A DNA stretch of 41,198 nucleotides, taken from NCBI GenBank assembly GCA_947427385.1, contig CANEHT010000011.1, forward strand, positions 1 to 41,198, read 5' to 3'. The DNA comes from an uncultured Clostridia bacterium. Lineage in GTDB: Bacteria; Bacillota; Clostridia; Lachnospirales; CAMVHY01. Positions 26,358 to 34,303 of the stretch are shown here, in pieces. Below the pieces are notes generated by a model, which was not told the DNA's origin, made no database searches, and was given only the letters and a program-made list of their open reading frames with translations. Each line of letters begins with the position of its first letter. The stretch's first letter is position 1. A program made the translations under genes and the position numbers.

Positions 26358-26861
26358 TCAATTTTTTCTTTTCATTTTTTTATTTTTTAAATATTTTTGT
26401 ACAGCTTTTTTGAATTTTTCCAAATTTTCTTGTGAAGCTTTAATTTCATCTAAATATTCTTCTGCAATTTTATTTTTCTTTGCATATTTTTTTAAAATTT
26501 TACCTTTTTTCTCCAAATATTTTTGTTTAGCTTCCATTGAATTTACAGTTTTGCCTAATAACTGGTCAAATGTAGTCGCAGATTTTCTTTTATTCATAAG
26601 ATCATGGACATAACTAAAATCTATCTCTTTATTTTCAACTATTTCTTCTGTTTTTTCAGTTACATAAAATTCTTCAATTTTTTCATTTTTTTCGTTTTTA
26701 CCTTCAAATGTTTTTGTAATTTCTAATTTTTTATTTTTGCCTTCAAATATTTTTGTAATATTTCCTTTTTCATCTTTTCTTTCAAGTATTTTTGTAAATT
26801 TTTTATCTTTTTCTTCAAATATTTTTACAACGTCAATTTCTTTATTTTTTTCTTCCCCCAT
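26358..26861 (-). CDS. Lys/Glu-rich protein with 13-residue repeats (167 aa)
   Basis: I recognise no family. The N-terminal third contains about four consecutive 13-residue units of the form TKIFEGKNKKxEI (39-bp DNA period; near-identical CCTTCAAAT(G/A)TTTTTGTAAT blocks at 26701 and 26740). The C-terminal half is very Lys-rich and predicted helical or coiled-coil, ending KKMKRKN. No signal or membrane segment. Two ATGs are close: 26870 abuts the AAGAG ribosome site, so 26861 (MGEEKNKE) is the better start. After the TGA stop the same frame stays open for 16 codons, ending YEPEK, which resembles the FEPEK near the end of the next protein upstream. Confidence 0.5.
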   Translation of the reverse strand: MGEEKNKEIDVVKIFEEKDKKFTKILERKDEKGNITKIFEGKNKKLEITKTFEGKNEKNEKIEEFYVTEKTEEIVENKEIDFSYVHDLMNKRKSATTFDQLLGKTVNSMEAKQKYLEKKGKILKKYAKKNKIAEEYLDEIKASQENLEKFKKAVQKYLKNKKMKRKN

Positions 26862-26924
26862 TTTTTTCATCTCTTAAAAGTTATTTATAATGCTATCGTA
26901 TAATAATTCTACGTTTTTTGCAAA

Positions 26925-26965
26925 TAAAAAAATCCAAACTTTATATTTAAAAGCTCGGATTCTTT
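26925..26965 (-). terminator. Degenerate hairpin terminator, copy B
   Basis: AATCCAAAC...GCTCGGATT is an imperfect version of the hairpin at 26257. The shared flanks (CAAATAAAAAAATCC before, TTTATGAAAA...TTTTAT after) show common origin. It lies just beyond the stop of the 123-aa gene. Confidence 0.45.
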
Positions 26966-26975
26966 ATGAAAAATT

Positions 26976-27347
26976 TTATGCTATTAAACAAGAGTCAGTT
27001 TTTTCTGGTTCAAATTCTAAAGGTGGAACGTTATCTGTTTCTTGTTGATTTTGCAGTTCATTTAACCTTTTTCTTGCAATTTCTAATAATTCATTATTCT
27101 TGTCAATTATAATTTTTTGGGATTCTGGAGGGATAATCATTGAAAACATCGAAAGAAATTCTGCATTTATCAGACCATTAAAACGATTAATATCATTTTT
27201 TAATTTTTGGTAATCATTAAAATTAGATATTTTTTGTGAAAATTCTTCTTTTATGCCTTTTAAAGAGTTTATATTACCGCGACCGACGTAAAAAGATATT
27301 TTAGAGATATAGCAATCAAAAATAGTTTCTGAGAAAATAGACTCCAT
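26976..27347 (-). CDS. Unrecognised small protein ending in a CaaX-like Cys-Leu-Ile-Ala (123 aa)
   Basis: I recognise no family. The protein is polar and probably mostly helical, with no signal peptide or membrane span. The final residues are EPEKTDSCLIA. The last four, Cys-aliphatic-aliphatic-Ala, fit the eukaryotic CaaX prenylation signal, which some bacterial effectors borrow; a chance match is possible. The ATG is behind AGGAAA at the usual spacing. It lies between dapL and the Lys-rich 167-aa gene, with related sequence in the 3' flanks of both. Confidence 0.5.
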   Translation of the reverse strand: MESIFSETIFDCYISKISFYVGRGNINSLKGIKEEFSQKISNFNDYQKLKNDINRFNGLINAEFLSMFSMIIPPESQKIIIDKNNELLEIARKRLNELQNQQETDNVPPLEFEPEKTDSCLIA

Positions 27348-27435
27348 TTGAATTTTTCCTAAAAAATAATTATAAATTTATTATATAATGATTTTTTAGG
27401 AGTTTCAATAATTTCAAATTACAATTTATTAAAAA

Positions 27436-28608
27436 TTAATTTTTGTATAAAATTCTATCTATTGCTTGTAAAGTTTCATTTCGGTCGCCAAAAGCTGAGA
27501 GGCGAAAATATTTTTGGCCGTTTTTGCCAAAACCGATACCGGGAGTGCCAACGATTCCTAAATTTTTCAGCCAATAATCGAACCAATCCCAGCATGAAAA
27601 ATTTTCAGGGATTTTGAACCAAATATATGGAGCATCAATACCGCCGTAAGTTTCGTATCCGGATTTTTTTAATCCATCATAAATTATTTTTGCGTTGTCC
27701 ATGTAATATTTTATATTGGCGGCGCAATTTTTTTTACCTTCAGGAGAATAAACAGCTTGCGCGGCACGTTGAATTATATACGAAACGCCGTTAGTTTTTG
27801 TACATTGTCGGCGATTCCAAAATTTATTTAATGAAATATTTTTTGTTTGCTCAACTAATTCATTTGGAACGATTGTATAAGAGCAGCGAAGTCCGGTAAA
27901 ACCAGCAGATTTTGAGAAGCTACGAAATTCTATTGCACATTTTTTTGCGTTTGGTATTTCATAAATAGAGTGCGGGATATTTTCTGACGAAATAAATTTT
28001 TCATAAGCGCCATCGTATAAAATTACGGAATTATTTTCGACGGCATAGTCAACCCATTTTTGCAAATCATTTTTATTTATTGTGGTACCAGTAGGATTAT
28101 TAGGATTACAGATATAAATCAAGTCAACTTTTTCATCAGGGATTGGTGGAACAAAATTATTTTCGGCAACGCATGGCAAAAAAATTATTTGGCGTCCATT
28201 CATGATATTTGTGTCGAGATATTCAGGGTAGACAGGGTCAGTTATTGCGACAGTATTTTTTTCAGAGAATAAATCGAGAATATTGCCGATATCGGAAGCG
28301 ATACCGTCAGAGATAAAAATTTCCGACAGTGAAATATTTTTATATTCATTTTCCAAGATAGTTTGTTTGAGAAAATCGTAGCCTGTTTCAGGGCCGTATC
28401 CATGAAAAGTTTTGATATTTGTCATTTCATCGGCCGCTTTTTTCATTTCGTCAGCAATAATTTGTGGAATAGGTTGGGAGACGTCACCGACGCCTAATTT
28501 TATAACATGTTTATCCGGATTATTTTTTTTGTATTCATTGACACGTTTTTCAATTTCAGTGAACAAATAATTATTTTGGAGTGCTAAAAAATTTTCATTA
28601 ATAAACAT
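27436..28608 (-). CDS. dapL: LL-diaminopimelate aminotransferase
   Basis: This 390-aa fold-type I PLP enzyme converts tetrahydrodipicolinate directly to LL-diaminopimelate using glutamate, bypassing the succinylase/acetylase routes of lysine and peptidoglycan synthesis. Features are GVGDVSQPIP near the N-terminus, FHGYGPETGYDFL, CNPNNPTGT, the YDGAYEKF aspartate/tyrosine segment, and the PLP-binding Lys233 in SFSKSAGFTGLR. Length is in the usual range. Its ATG follows the dapF stop with no gap (TAAATG), and the ribosome site GGAGGAA lies in the last dapF codons, so translation is coupled. Confidence 0.95.
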   Translation of the reverse strand: MFINENFLALQNNYLFTEIEKRVNEYKKNNPDKHVIKLGVGDVSQPIPQIIADEMKKAADEMTNIKTFHGYGPETGYDFLKQTILENEYKNISLSEIFISDGIASDIGNILDLFSEKNTVAITDPVYPEYLDTNIMNGRQIIFLPCVAENNFVPPIPDEKVDLIYICNPNNPTGTTINKNDLQKWVDYAVENNSVILYDGAYEKFISSENIPHSIYEIPNAKKCAIEFRSFSKSAGFTGLRCSYTIVPNELVEQTKNISLNKFWNRRQCTKTNGVSYIIQRAAQAVYSPEGKKNCAANIKYYMDNAKIIYDGLKKSGYETYGGIDAPYIWFKIPENFSCWDWFDYWLKNLGIVGTPGIGFGKNGQKYFRLSAFGDRNETLQAIDRILYKN

Positions 28609-29448
28609 TTAAAATTCCTCCAAGCAAAAAAGTTTTTCATCAATTTTTCCAGTAAAAACAGTAGTTGCGGGGCCGGTCATAAAAATATTTTTGTGCCAAT
28701 TTATTGTCAAGAAACCGCCGGGCAATTCAACTTTTATATTTTCATTTTTATTTGCCAAATTATTTTCTATTGCGGCGACACAACATGCGCATGCGCCGGT
28801 TCCACAAGCTAAAGTCAAACCGCTACCACGTTCCCAAACTTTCATTTTAACATGATTTTTATTAATGATTTCTATGAATTCTACATTAATTTTTTGAGGG
28901 AAATGTTTGTCATTTTCTATGAGTGGGCCAATTTTTTCTACATCAATTTTATTTATATCATTAACGATTGTAACGGCGTGTGGATTACCGAGTGAGAGGC
29001 AAGTAAATTTCATTGAATTTATTTCAATGGAATTATTTTTTGCGAGCAGTGGAATTTTTTCGGGCGTAAATATTGGTTTTCCCATATCAACTGTAACGGT
29101 ATCGACAGAATTATTTTTGAGATTGAGTTGTAATTTTTTTATACCGGCAAGAGTTTCAATTGTTAAATTTGTTTTATCGGAAAGTTTATTATCAAAAATA
29201 AATTTTCCGACACATCTTATTCCATTCCCACACATTTGTGCCTGACTGCCATCAGAATTTATTATTTGCATTTTAAAGTCAGCGATATTACTTGGTGAAA
29301 TTAGAATCAAACCATCACTACCGATACCAAAGTGACGATTACTTAAATTTTTAGCAGCGGCAATAAGATTTTTTACAGAATATTTTTTAGTGCAATCGAT
29401 ATAGATGTAATCATTACCGAGGCCGTGCATCTTAGTAAATTCAATCAA
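28609..29448 (-). CDS. dapF: Diaminopimelate epimerase
   Basis: This 279-aa enzyme interconverts LL- and meso-diaminopimelate, the step after DapL. Both catalytic cysteines are visible, in MCGNGIRCVG and in LACGTGACACC, along with the N-terminal KMHGLGNDYIYID motif. The frame opens at GTG 29457, but AAGGTG covers that codon; the TTG at 29448 gives an IEFTKMHGLGND start at the normal family length and is preferred. It forms a two-gene operon with dapL and is divergent from spoIIIAE across a short (64-bp) region. Confidence 0.95.
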   Translation of the reverse strand: MIEFTKMHGLGNDYIYIDCTKKYSVKNLIAAAKNLSNRHFGIGSDGLILISPSNIADFKMQIINSDGSQAQMCGNGIRCVGKFIFDNKLSDKTNLTIETLAGIKKLQLNLKNNSVDTVTVDMGKPIFTPEKIPLLAKNNSIEINSMKFTCLSLGNPHAVTIVNDINKIDVEKIGPLIENDKHFPQKINVEFIEIINKNHVKMKVWERGSGLTLACGTGACACCVAAIENNLANKNENIKVELPGGFLTINWHKNIFMTGPATTVFTGKIDEKLFCLEEF

Positions 29449-29512
29449 CTTATTCACCTTGTCATTAATAAAAAATTATCTGCATATATTTTAGCAGATG
29501 AGGTGCGTACGT

Positions 29513-30601
29513 ATGAAAAAATATTTATTAGCGGTATTAATTTTATTATTTATACCGCAAAATATTTTAGCTAGTGAGATGGACGAGCATATAAATGATT
29601 TTGATTTTACGACGATTAGCAGTGTAATTAATGGAGGACTTGATAAAGATATTGAGCGTGTAGATTTTAAATTACTGACAAAAAAAATTATAAGTGGGCA
29701 ATTTGATTTTATAAGTTTAATTGATACGGCAATAGATATTTTTTTACGAGACGTACGTGAAAATATTTATGACATACGAAATTTATTTATGTTAGTAATA
29801 TTTGCAGGGATAATAAAAAACTTAGCGGATTCATTTAATGCGAAATCGACGGCAGAAATTGCATTTTATATTACTTATATGGTTATCATTACAAATTTAT
29901 TTGCGAGTTTTAAAATTTCCGTAGGGATTGCACAAAATCTCCTACAAAATTTATTACAGACGATACAAGCAGCATTACCAATTATTATAAGTTTAATGAC
30001 AATGAGTGGGAATTTCATATTCCATCCAATTATTTTTCTAATATCTGATATTTTAATTTTAATTATAAATTTTTTACTTCCCGCTATCGTTATGTTCGTA
30101 ACGGTTCAAGTTATAAATAATATGACCGGTAGGAATTTAATAGCAAATCTTGGTGAGCTAATAAAAAGTTTAGTAAGTTGGTCACTTAAATTAATTTCAT
30201 TTGCATTTATGTCAATTTTATCATTACAGCGAATAACGGCGCCACTTTTAGAAACTGCGGCAATAAAAAGTGCGAAGTTTGCCGTAAATACTGTACCAAT
30301 TGTTGGGGAAGTTTTTAGTAGTGCAGTTGACTCAGTAATTTCATGGGCGTACGTAATTAAAAATGGGGCACTAGTTGCAATAATTATTGCGGTATTTTTT
30401 TTATGTATCGCACCGATTATAAAACTTGCAGTATTTATTTTTATGTACAAAATTTTTGGGGCGGTAATTCAACCAATAAGTGATGAACGTATTACGAAAT
30501 GTATTGAAGCGATTACGGTTGCATGTAGTCTTTTACTTAGTTGTTGTTTTAGTGCGGTAATTATTTTTTTATTTGCCGTAATTATTTTTATATCGATGTA
30601 G
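29513..30601 (+). CDS. spoIIIAE: Stage III sporulation protein AE
   Basis: The 362-aa polytopic membrane protein begins with a signal-like segment (MKKYLLAVLILLFIPQNILA) and has about seven further spans, with the long central helical region typical of SpoIIIAE. It is part of the SpoIIIA-SpoIIQ complex, which links mother cell and forespore and supports late forespore gene expression. GAGGTG at 29499-29504 sets the start at ATG 29513, not the earlier in-frame ATG at 29498. A CATATATT at 29483 could be a sigma-E -10 element, but the -35 is weak. It is the first gene here; spoIIIAA-AD are not upstream. Confidence 0.93.
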   Translation: MKKYLLAVLILLFIPQNILASEMDEHINDFDFTTISSVINGGLDKDIERVDFKLLTKKIISGQFDFISLIDTAIDIFLRDVRENIYDIRNLFMLVIFAGIIKNLADSFNAKSTAEIAFYITYMVIITNLFASFKISVGIAQNLLQNLLQTIQAALPIIISLMTMSGNFIFHPIIFLISDILILIINFLLPAIVMFVTVQVINNMTGRNLIANLGELIKSLVSWSLKLISFAFMSILSLQRITAPLLETAAIKSAKFAVNTVPIVGEVFSSAVDSVISWAYVIKNGALVAIIIAVFFLCIAPIIKLAVFIFMYKIFGAVIQPISDERITKCIEAITVACSLLLSCCFSAVIIFLFAVIIFISM

Positions 30602-30611
30602 GGAGATAGAG

Positions 30612-31010
30612 ATGGAAGATTACTTACGGAATCTCGCAATGTATCTGATATTTGATGCATTTATTGGAATAATTTTACCGTCAGATAAATATAAAAAATA
30701 TATAAGCCTTGTATCAGGTTTTATTTTGATATTAATAATGCTTACACCGATTAATAATCTTTTTTCTAATAGTTTTCATAAATTAAATATGATGGAGGTG
30801 CGCAATAATGCAATTAAAAAACAAATTGAAAGTATCGCACAAAACGTAGGCTTTGATATCTCTCATATTCAAATCTTTGAAGATACTAATAAAATTACAC
30901 AGCTAAAGATAAAAGTAAGAGATGAAATAAGTGAGAAGCAGGTAGAAGATTTTAGAAAGACATTAGGATTACTATACGATATTGACATGCAAAAGATAGA
31001 ATTTAATTGA
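30612..31010 (+). CDS. spoIIIAF: Stage III sporulation protein AF
   Basis: This 132-aa protein has two N-terminal membrane spans (about 8-24 and 36-53) and a small soluble alpha/beta domain, as in SpoIIIAF. The conserved LIFDAFIGIILPSDKYKKYI pattern and the position between spoIIIAE and spoIIIAG identify it. It is a part of the mother-cell-to-forespore SpoIIIA channel complex. ATG follows GGGAGA, 10 bp after spoIIIAE. Confidence 0.88.
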   Translation: MEDYLRNLAMYLIFDAFIGIILPSDKYKKYISLVSGFILILIMLTPINNLFSNSFHKLNMMEVRNNAIKKQIESIAQNVGFDISHIQIFEDTNKITQLKIKVRDEISEKQVEDFRKTLGLLYDIDMQKIEFN

Positions 31011-31022
31011 GGAGCGATACGA

Positions 31023-31556
31023 ATGAACCTGATACAAAATTTATTTGGTAATCGGGATAAGAATATGGTAATGAAATTAATTTCGGTATTTATTTTAGGG
31101 TTGGTAATTTTAATATTTTCAATACCGACAAAAAAAGAAGTAAAACCGATACAAAATATTGAGCATACAAATAATTATGAGCGAGATTTAGAGCTACGGC
31201 TTGAAAATTTATTATCACAAGTTTATGGAGTTGGGAATGTAAAAGTAATGATTACATTAGCATCAAGTAAGGAAATTATTTTAGCTGAAGATATAAATAC
31301 AAATGAGTCAATAGTAAAAGAAATTGATAAGGTTGGGAGTACGAAAGAAAGTAGTGATAAAAAAAAAGAGTCCAAAAAAATAATATTGGACGGTAAAAAT
31401 CCTTTAGCACTAAAAGAAATTGAACCAAAAATTGAAGGCATCATAATAATTGCACAAGGTGGTGACAACATATTTATAAAAAATGAACTGATAAAGTCAG
31501 CACAAACTATATTAAATGTTGACGCTCATAAAATTCATGTTATGAAAATGAAGTAA
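31023..31556 (+). CDS. spoIIIAG: Stage III sporulation protein AG
   Basis: The 177-aa protein has one N-terminal span (about 15-35) and a C-terminal ring-building (RBM) domain with LLSQVYGVGNVKVMITLASSKE, typical of SpoIIIAG. In Bacillus it forms a large ring in the intermembrane space, resembling secretion-system rings. A Lys/Ser-rich insert at about 108-125 is the variable beta-insertion region. ATG follows GAGGAGCG, 12 bp after spoIIIAF. Confidence 0.92.
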   Translation: MNLIQNLFGNRDKNMVMKLISVFILGLVILIFSIPTKKEVKPIQNIEHTNNYERDLELRLENLLSQVYGVGNVKVMITLASSKEIILAEDINTNESIVKEIDKVGSTKESSDKKKESKKIILDGKNPLALKEIEPKIEGIIIIAQGGDNIFIKNELIKSAQTILNVDAHKIHVMKMK

Positions 31557-31577
31557 TAATTTTGGAGGAAAAAGGTG

Positions 31578-32207
31578 ATGTTTGTGATTAAAAGAAATCA
31601 AGTTATTATTACTGCTTTAGTTATTATGGTTGCAGTTGCCGGATATTTAAATTATGTCGATAACTCATCCGTTGGAAATGAAATTATGTTAAATGATGAT
31701 GGAGAAGTTGCCGCATTAGTCCCAAATGATAGCTTACCCGCAAATTCTAATATGGATTCTGAAGTCGGTATCGCTTTAACTCCTGATGAAAATGATGAGA
31801 AAAAAACTAATGCTAGTGAACCTGGGACCGCTGTCTTCGTTAATAATTCAATTGATTCTTCATATTTCGTTCAGGTAAAACTTGAACGTGAGCAGGCTCG
31901 CTCAAAACAAAAAGAAATATTAGATGAAATGATTAATAATAAAAATTTGAATGATAGTAAACGTTCAGAATGTGCAGACCAAAAAATTGAAATCCAAAAA
32001 CGTATTGAAAAAGAAACTGCCGCGGAATCAATGATTGAGTCAAAAGGTTTTAGTGAAGTTTATGTTCGTATCGATGATGAAACCGTTGATGTCGTAGTAA
32101 ATAAGGAAGCACTATCACAGGCAGAAATTGCTCAAATTGAAGATATTGTAAAACGTAAAACAGGAATGAGTGCGAGTAAGATACGAATTAGTACGATGAA
32201 GAAGTAG
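31578..32207 (+). CDS. spoIIIAH: Stage III sporulation protein AH
   Basis: This 209-aa protein has one N-terminal span (KRNQVIITALVIMVAVAGYL) and a C-terminal RBM domain (ESKGFSEVYVRIDDETVDVVV and AQIEDIVKRKTGMSASKIRIS). It binds SpoIIQ across the intermembrane space in Bacillus. The linker is Asn/Asp/Glu-rich. GGAGG at 31564 suits ATG 31578; a GTG at 31575 is also possible. Its stop codon is directly adjacent to that of the convergent plsY, with no terminator between. The N-terminal sequence resembles SpoIIIAH of Lachnospiraceae-type Clostridia as I remember them. Confidence 0.93.
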   Translation: MFVIKRNQVIITALVIMVAVAGYLNYVDNSSVGNEIMLNDDGEVAALVPNDSLPANSNMDSEVGIALTPDENDEKKTNASEPGTAVFVNNSIDSSYFVQVKLEREQARSKQKEILDEMINNKNLNDSKRSECADQKIEIQKRIEKETAAESMIESKGFSEVYVRIDDETVDVVVNKEALSQAEIAQIEDIVKRKTGMSASKIRISTMKK

Positions 32208-32780
32208 TTAAAAAAGATTTGGCTCACTCTTCTCAATTATACGTTTAATATTTTGGCGATGCTGCCAAATATCTAAAACAGTTATGATTATAAAAATGCA
32301 AAGTGTTTCATAATTACTTTTCATAAAAATAAAAGGTAATGACGATACAAATATTAATGATGCAATAGAAACTTTATGCGAAATTAAAAGAGTAACGATA
32401 CCAATTAGATAAGAAATTGCGGCGAGTTTATAGTTAAAAATTAGAACTAAGCCAATAGTTGACGCAATACCTTTACCACCTTTAAAGTTTAAAAAAAATG
32501 GGAAGTCATGTCCTAAAATTACGCCAAGTCCACTCCAAATTCCAGCTAAATTATTTTTAAATAAGTAAGAGCAAAAAATGAAAGCTAAAACAGATTTAGT
32601 GATATCGGTAAAAAAAACTATGGCAGCAATTTTTTTACCAAGTATACGATTTGCATTCGTAGTTCCGGCATTTTTACTGCCATAGTTACGTATATCAATT
32701 TTGTTAAGCTTACCTAAAAAGTAAGAAGTTTGGAAGCAGCCGAAAATATAACCAATTAATAGTGAATAAATTCTGAACAT
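32208..32780 (-). CDS. plsY: Glycerol-3-phosphate acyltransferase
   Basis: The 190-aa, five-span membrane enzyme transfers acyl groups from acyl phosphate to glycerol 3-phosphate in the first step of phospholipid synthesis. PlsY motifs are all visible: GSKNAGTTNANRILGKK (motif 1), FKGGKGIASTIG (motif 2) and HRQNIKRI (motif 3). It follows der by 10 bp with an AAGGAG ribosome site in the gap, so der-plsY is an operon. Confidence 0.95.
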   Translation of the reverse strand: MFRIYSLLIGYIFGCFQTSYFLGKLNKIDIRNYGSKNAGTTNANRILGKKIAAIVFFTDITKSVLAFIFCSYLFKNNLAGIWSGLGVILGHDFPFFLNFKGGKGIASTIGLVLIFNYKLAAISYLIGIVTLLISHKVSIASLIFVSSLPFIFMKSNYETLCIFIIITVLDIWQHRQNIKRIIEKSEPNLF

Positions 32781-32790
32781 CGTAATCTCC

Positions 32791-34104
32791 TTAATTTTTA
32801 TTTCGAACTATAAAATGAATTGGCGTACCTAAAAATCCAAATGCGTTTCGAATTTGATTCTCAAGATAGCGACGATATGAGAAATGTAAAAGTTGGCTGT
32901 CATTTACAAAAAGTATAAAAGTTGGCGGACAAACTGATACTTGTGTTATGTAATAAATTTTTAATTGACGGCCCTTATCAGCTTTCGGCGGATTCATTGT
33001 TATTGCTTCGAGCAATAATTCATTGAGTACGCCGGTTTTTATACGTAAATTTGTATTTTGCCAAGCTATTTGTATCAAATCAAAAAGTTTTACGAGTCGT
33101 TGACCAGTTAATGCCGATACAAAAATTTTTTGTGCGTACGGCATATAGCTTAATTTTTTATCAATAGCTTGTGAAAATTTTTGGGTTGTCTTATTATCTT
33201 TCTCAATTTTATCCCATTTATTTATTGCAATAATTGTCGGCTTGCCTTTTTCGTGGGCAATACCGGCAATTTTTGTATCTTGTTCCGTAATTCCATCTTC
33301 CGCATTTATAATTAAAATACAAACGTTCGCACGTTCAATTGCATTGACAGCTCGAACAACACTGTAATATTCTAGTGCTTCCTTAACTTTATTTTTCTTA
33401 CGAATCCCCGCAGTATCAATAAAAATATATTTTTGTCCATCTTTTTTGTAATATGTATCAACAGCATCACGCGTTGTACCGGGAATATTACTGACAATTG
33501 AGCGTGATTGTCCAAGAATTTTGTTTATCAATGAAGATTTACCAACGTTAGGTTTGCCGACGACTGCAACTTTAATTGCGTCGTTATCTTCTGTTTCAAT
33601 GGGAACATCAAAATTTTCAACTATGCGGTCTAATAAATCACCAATACCAAGATTTTGTTCAGCTGATACGCCGATTGGTTCATTAAATCCTAGAGAATAA
33701 AATTCGTACACAAGATTTTCATCACGTTTGAAATTATCAATTTTATTTACGACAGGTAAAACATTTTTTTTATAGCGGCGTAAAATTTGTGCGACATCTA
33801 AATCTAAAGCAGTTAATCCTTCACGTCCATCGACGACAAATAAAATTAAATCGGCAGTATCGATTGCAATTTGTGCTTGCTCAAAAACAAATTTAGGAAT
33901 TAATTCAGATGAATTTGGTTCGAGCCCACCGGTATCAATTAAAATGAAATTATAGTTAAGCCAATTTACATCTGAATAAATTCGGTCACGAGTAACACCG
34001 GGAGTATTTTTAGTGATAGAAATTTTGTGGCCGGAAAGTTTATTGAATAAAGTTGATTTACCGACATTTGGTCGACCAATAATGGCAACAATATGTTTGG
34101 ACAT
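32791..34104 (-). CDS. der: Ribosome biogenesis GTPase Der (EngA)
   Basis: The 437-aa protein has two tandem GTPase domains, each with a P-loop (GRPNVGKST near residue 10 and GKPNVGKSS near 183), DTGG/DTAG switch II motifs and NKID/NKWD specificity motifs, followed by the KH-like C-terminal domain. Der is essential for assembly of the 50S subunit. The ATG follows GAGGGA. The gene is divergent from the unrecognised gene at 34304. Confidence 0.97.
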   Translation of the reverse strand: MSKHIVAIIGRPNVGKSTLFNKLSGHKISITKNTPGVTRDRIYSDVNWLNYNFILIDTGGLEPNSSELIPKFVFEQAQIAIDTADLILFVVDGREGLTALDLDVAQILRRYKKNVLPVVNKIDNFKRDENLVYEFYSLGFNEPIGVSAEQNLGIGDLLDRIVENFDVPIETEDNDAIKVAVVGKPNVGKSSLINKILGQSRSIVSNIPGTTRDAVDTYYKKDGQKYIFIDTAGIRKKNKVKEALEYYSVVRAVNAIERANVCILIINAEDGITEQDTKIAGIAHEKGKPTIIAINKWDKIEKDNKTTQKFSQAIDKKLSYMPYAQKIFVSALTGQRLVKLFDLIQIAWQNTNLRIKTGVLNELLLEAITMNPPKADKGRQLKIYYITQVSVCPPTFILFVNDSQLLHFSYRRYLENQIRNAFGFLGTPIHFIVRNKN

Positions 34105-34229
34105 AATAAAATCCCTCGATAGAAATAATACGCATTGTATTATAAAAAAAAATGCGTGTCAAATTCCGTAGTAATATTTCTATATAGGGATTTTATTTTG
34201 ACAAATTTTCTGTTTACTATTTTTAAAAT

Positions 34230-34258
34230 TTGATATTATATTTTTTGTTTGTTATAAT
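34230..34258 (+). promoter_or_regulatory. Sigma-A-type promoter of the 691-aa unrecognised gene
   Basis: TTGATA (34230-34235) and a perfect TATAAT (34253-34258) are separated by 17 bp, 46 bp before the start codon. It implies housekeeping, vegetative expression of this gene. Confidence 0.75.
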
Positions 34259-34303
34259 ATTAATGTATCAAAAAAATTAAATATAATTTGAGGAGTGGTT
34301 AAT

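Noticed and set aside
26690..26861. CRISPR-like array
   Set aside because: The repeats have no unique spacers and are in frame within a coding sequence, so they are protein repeats. No other array-like pattern was seen in the window.
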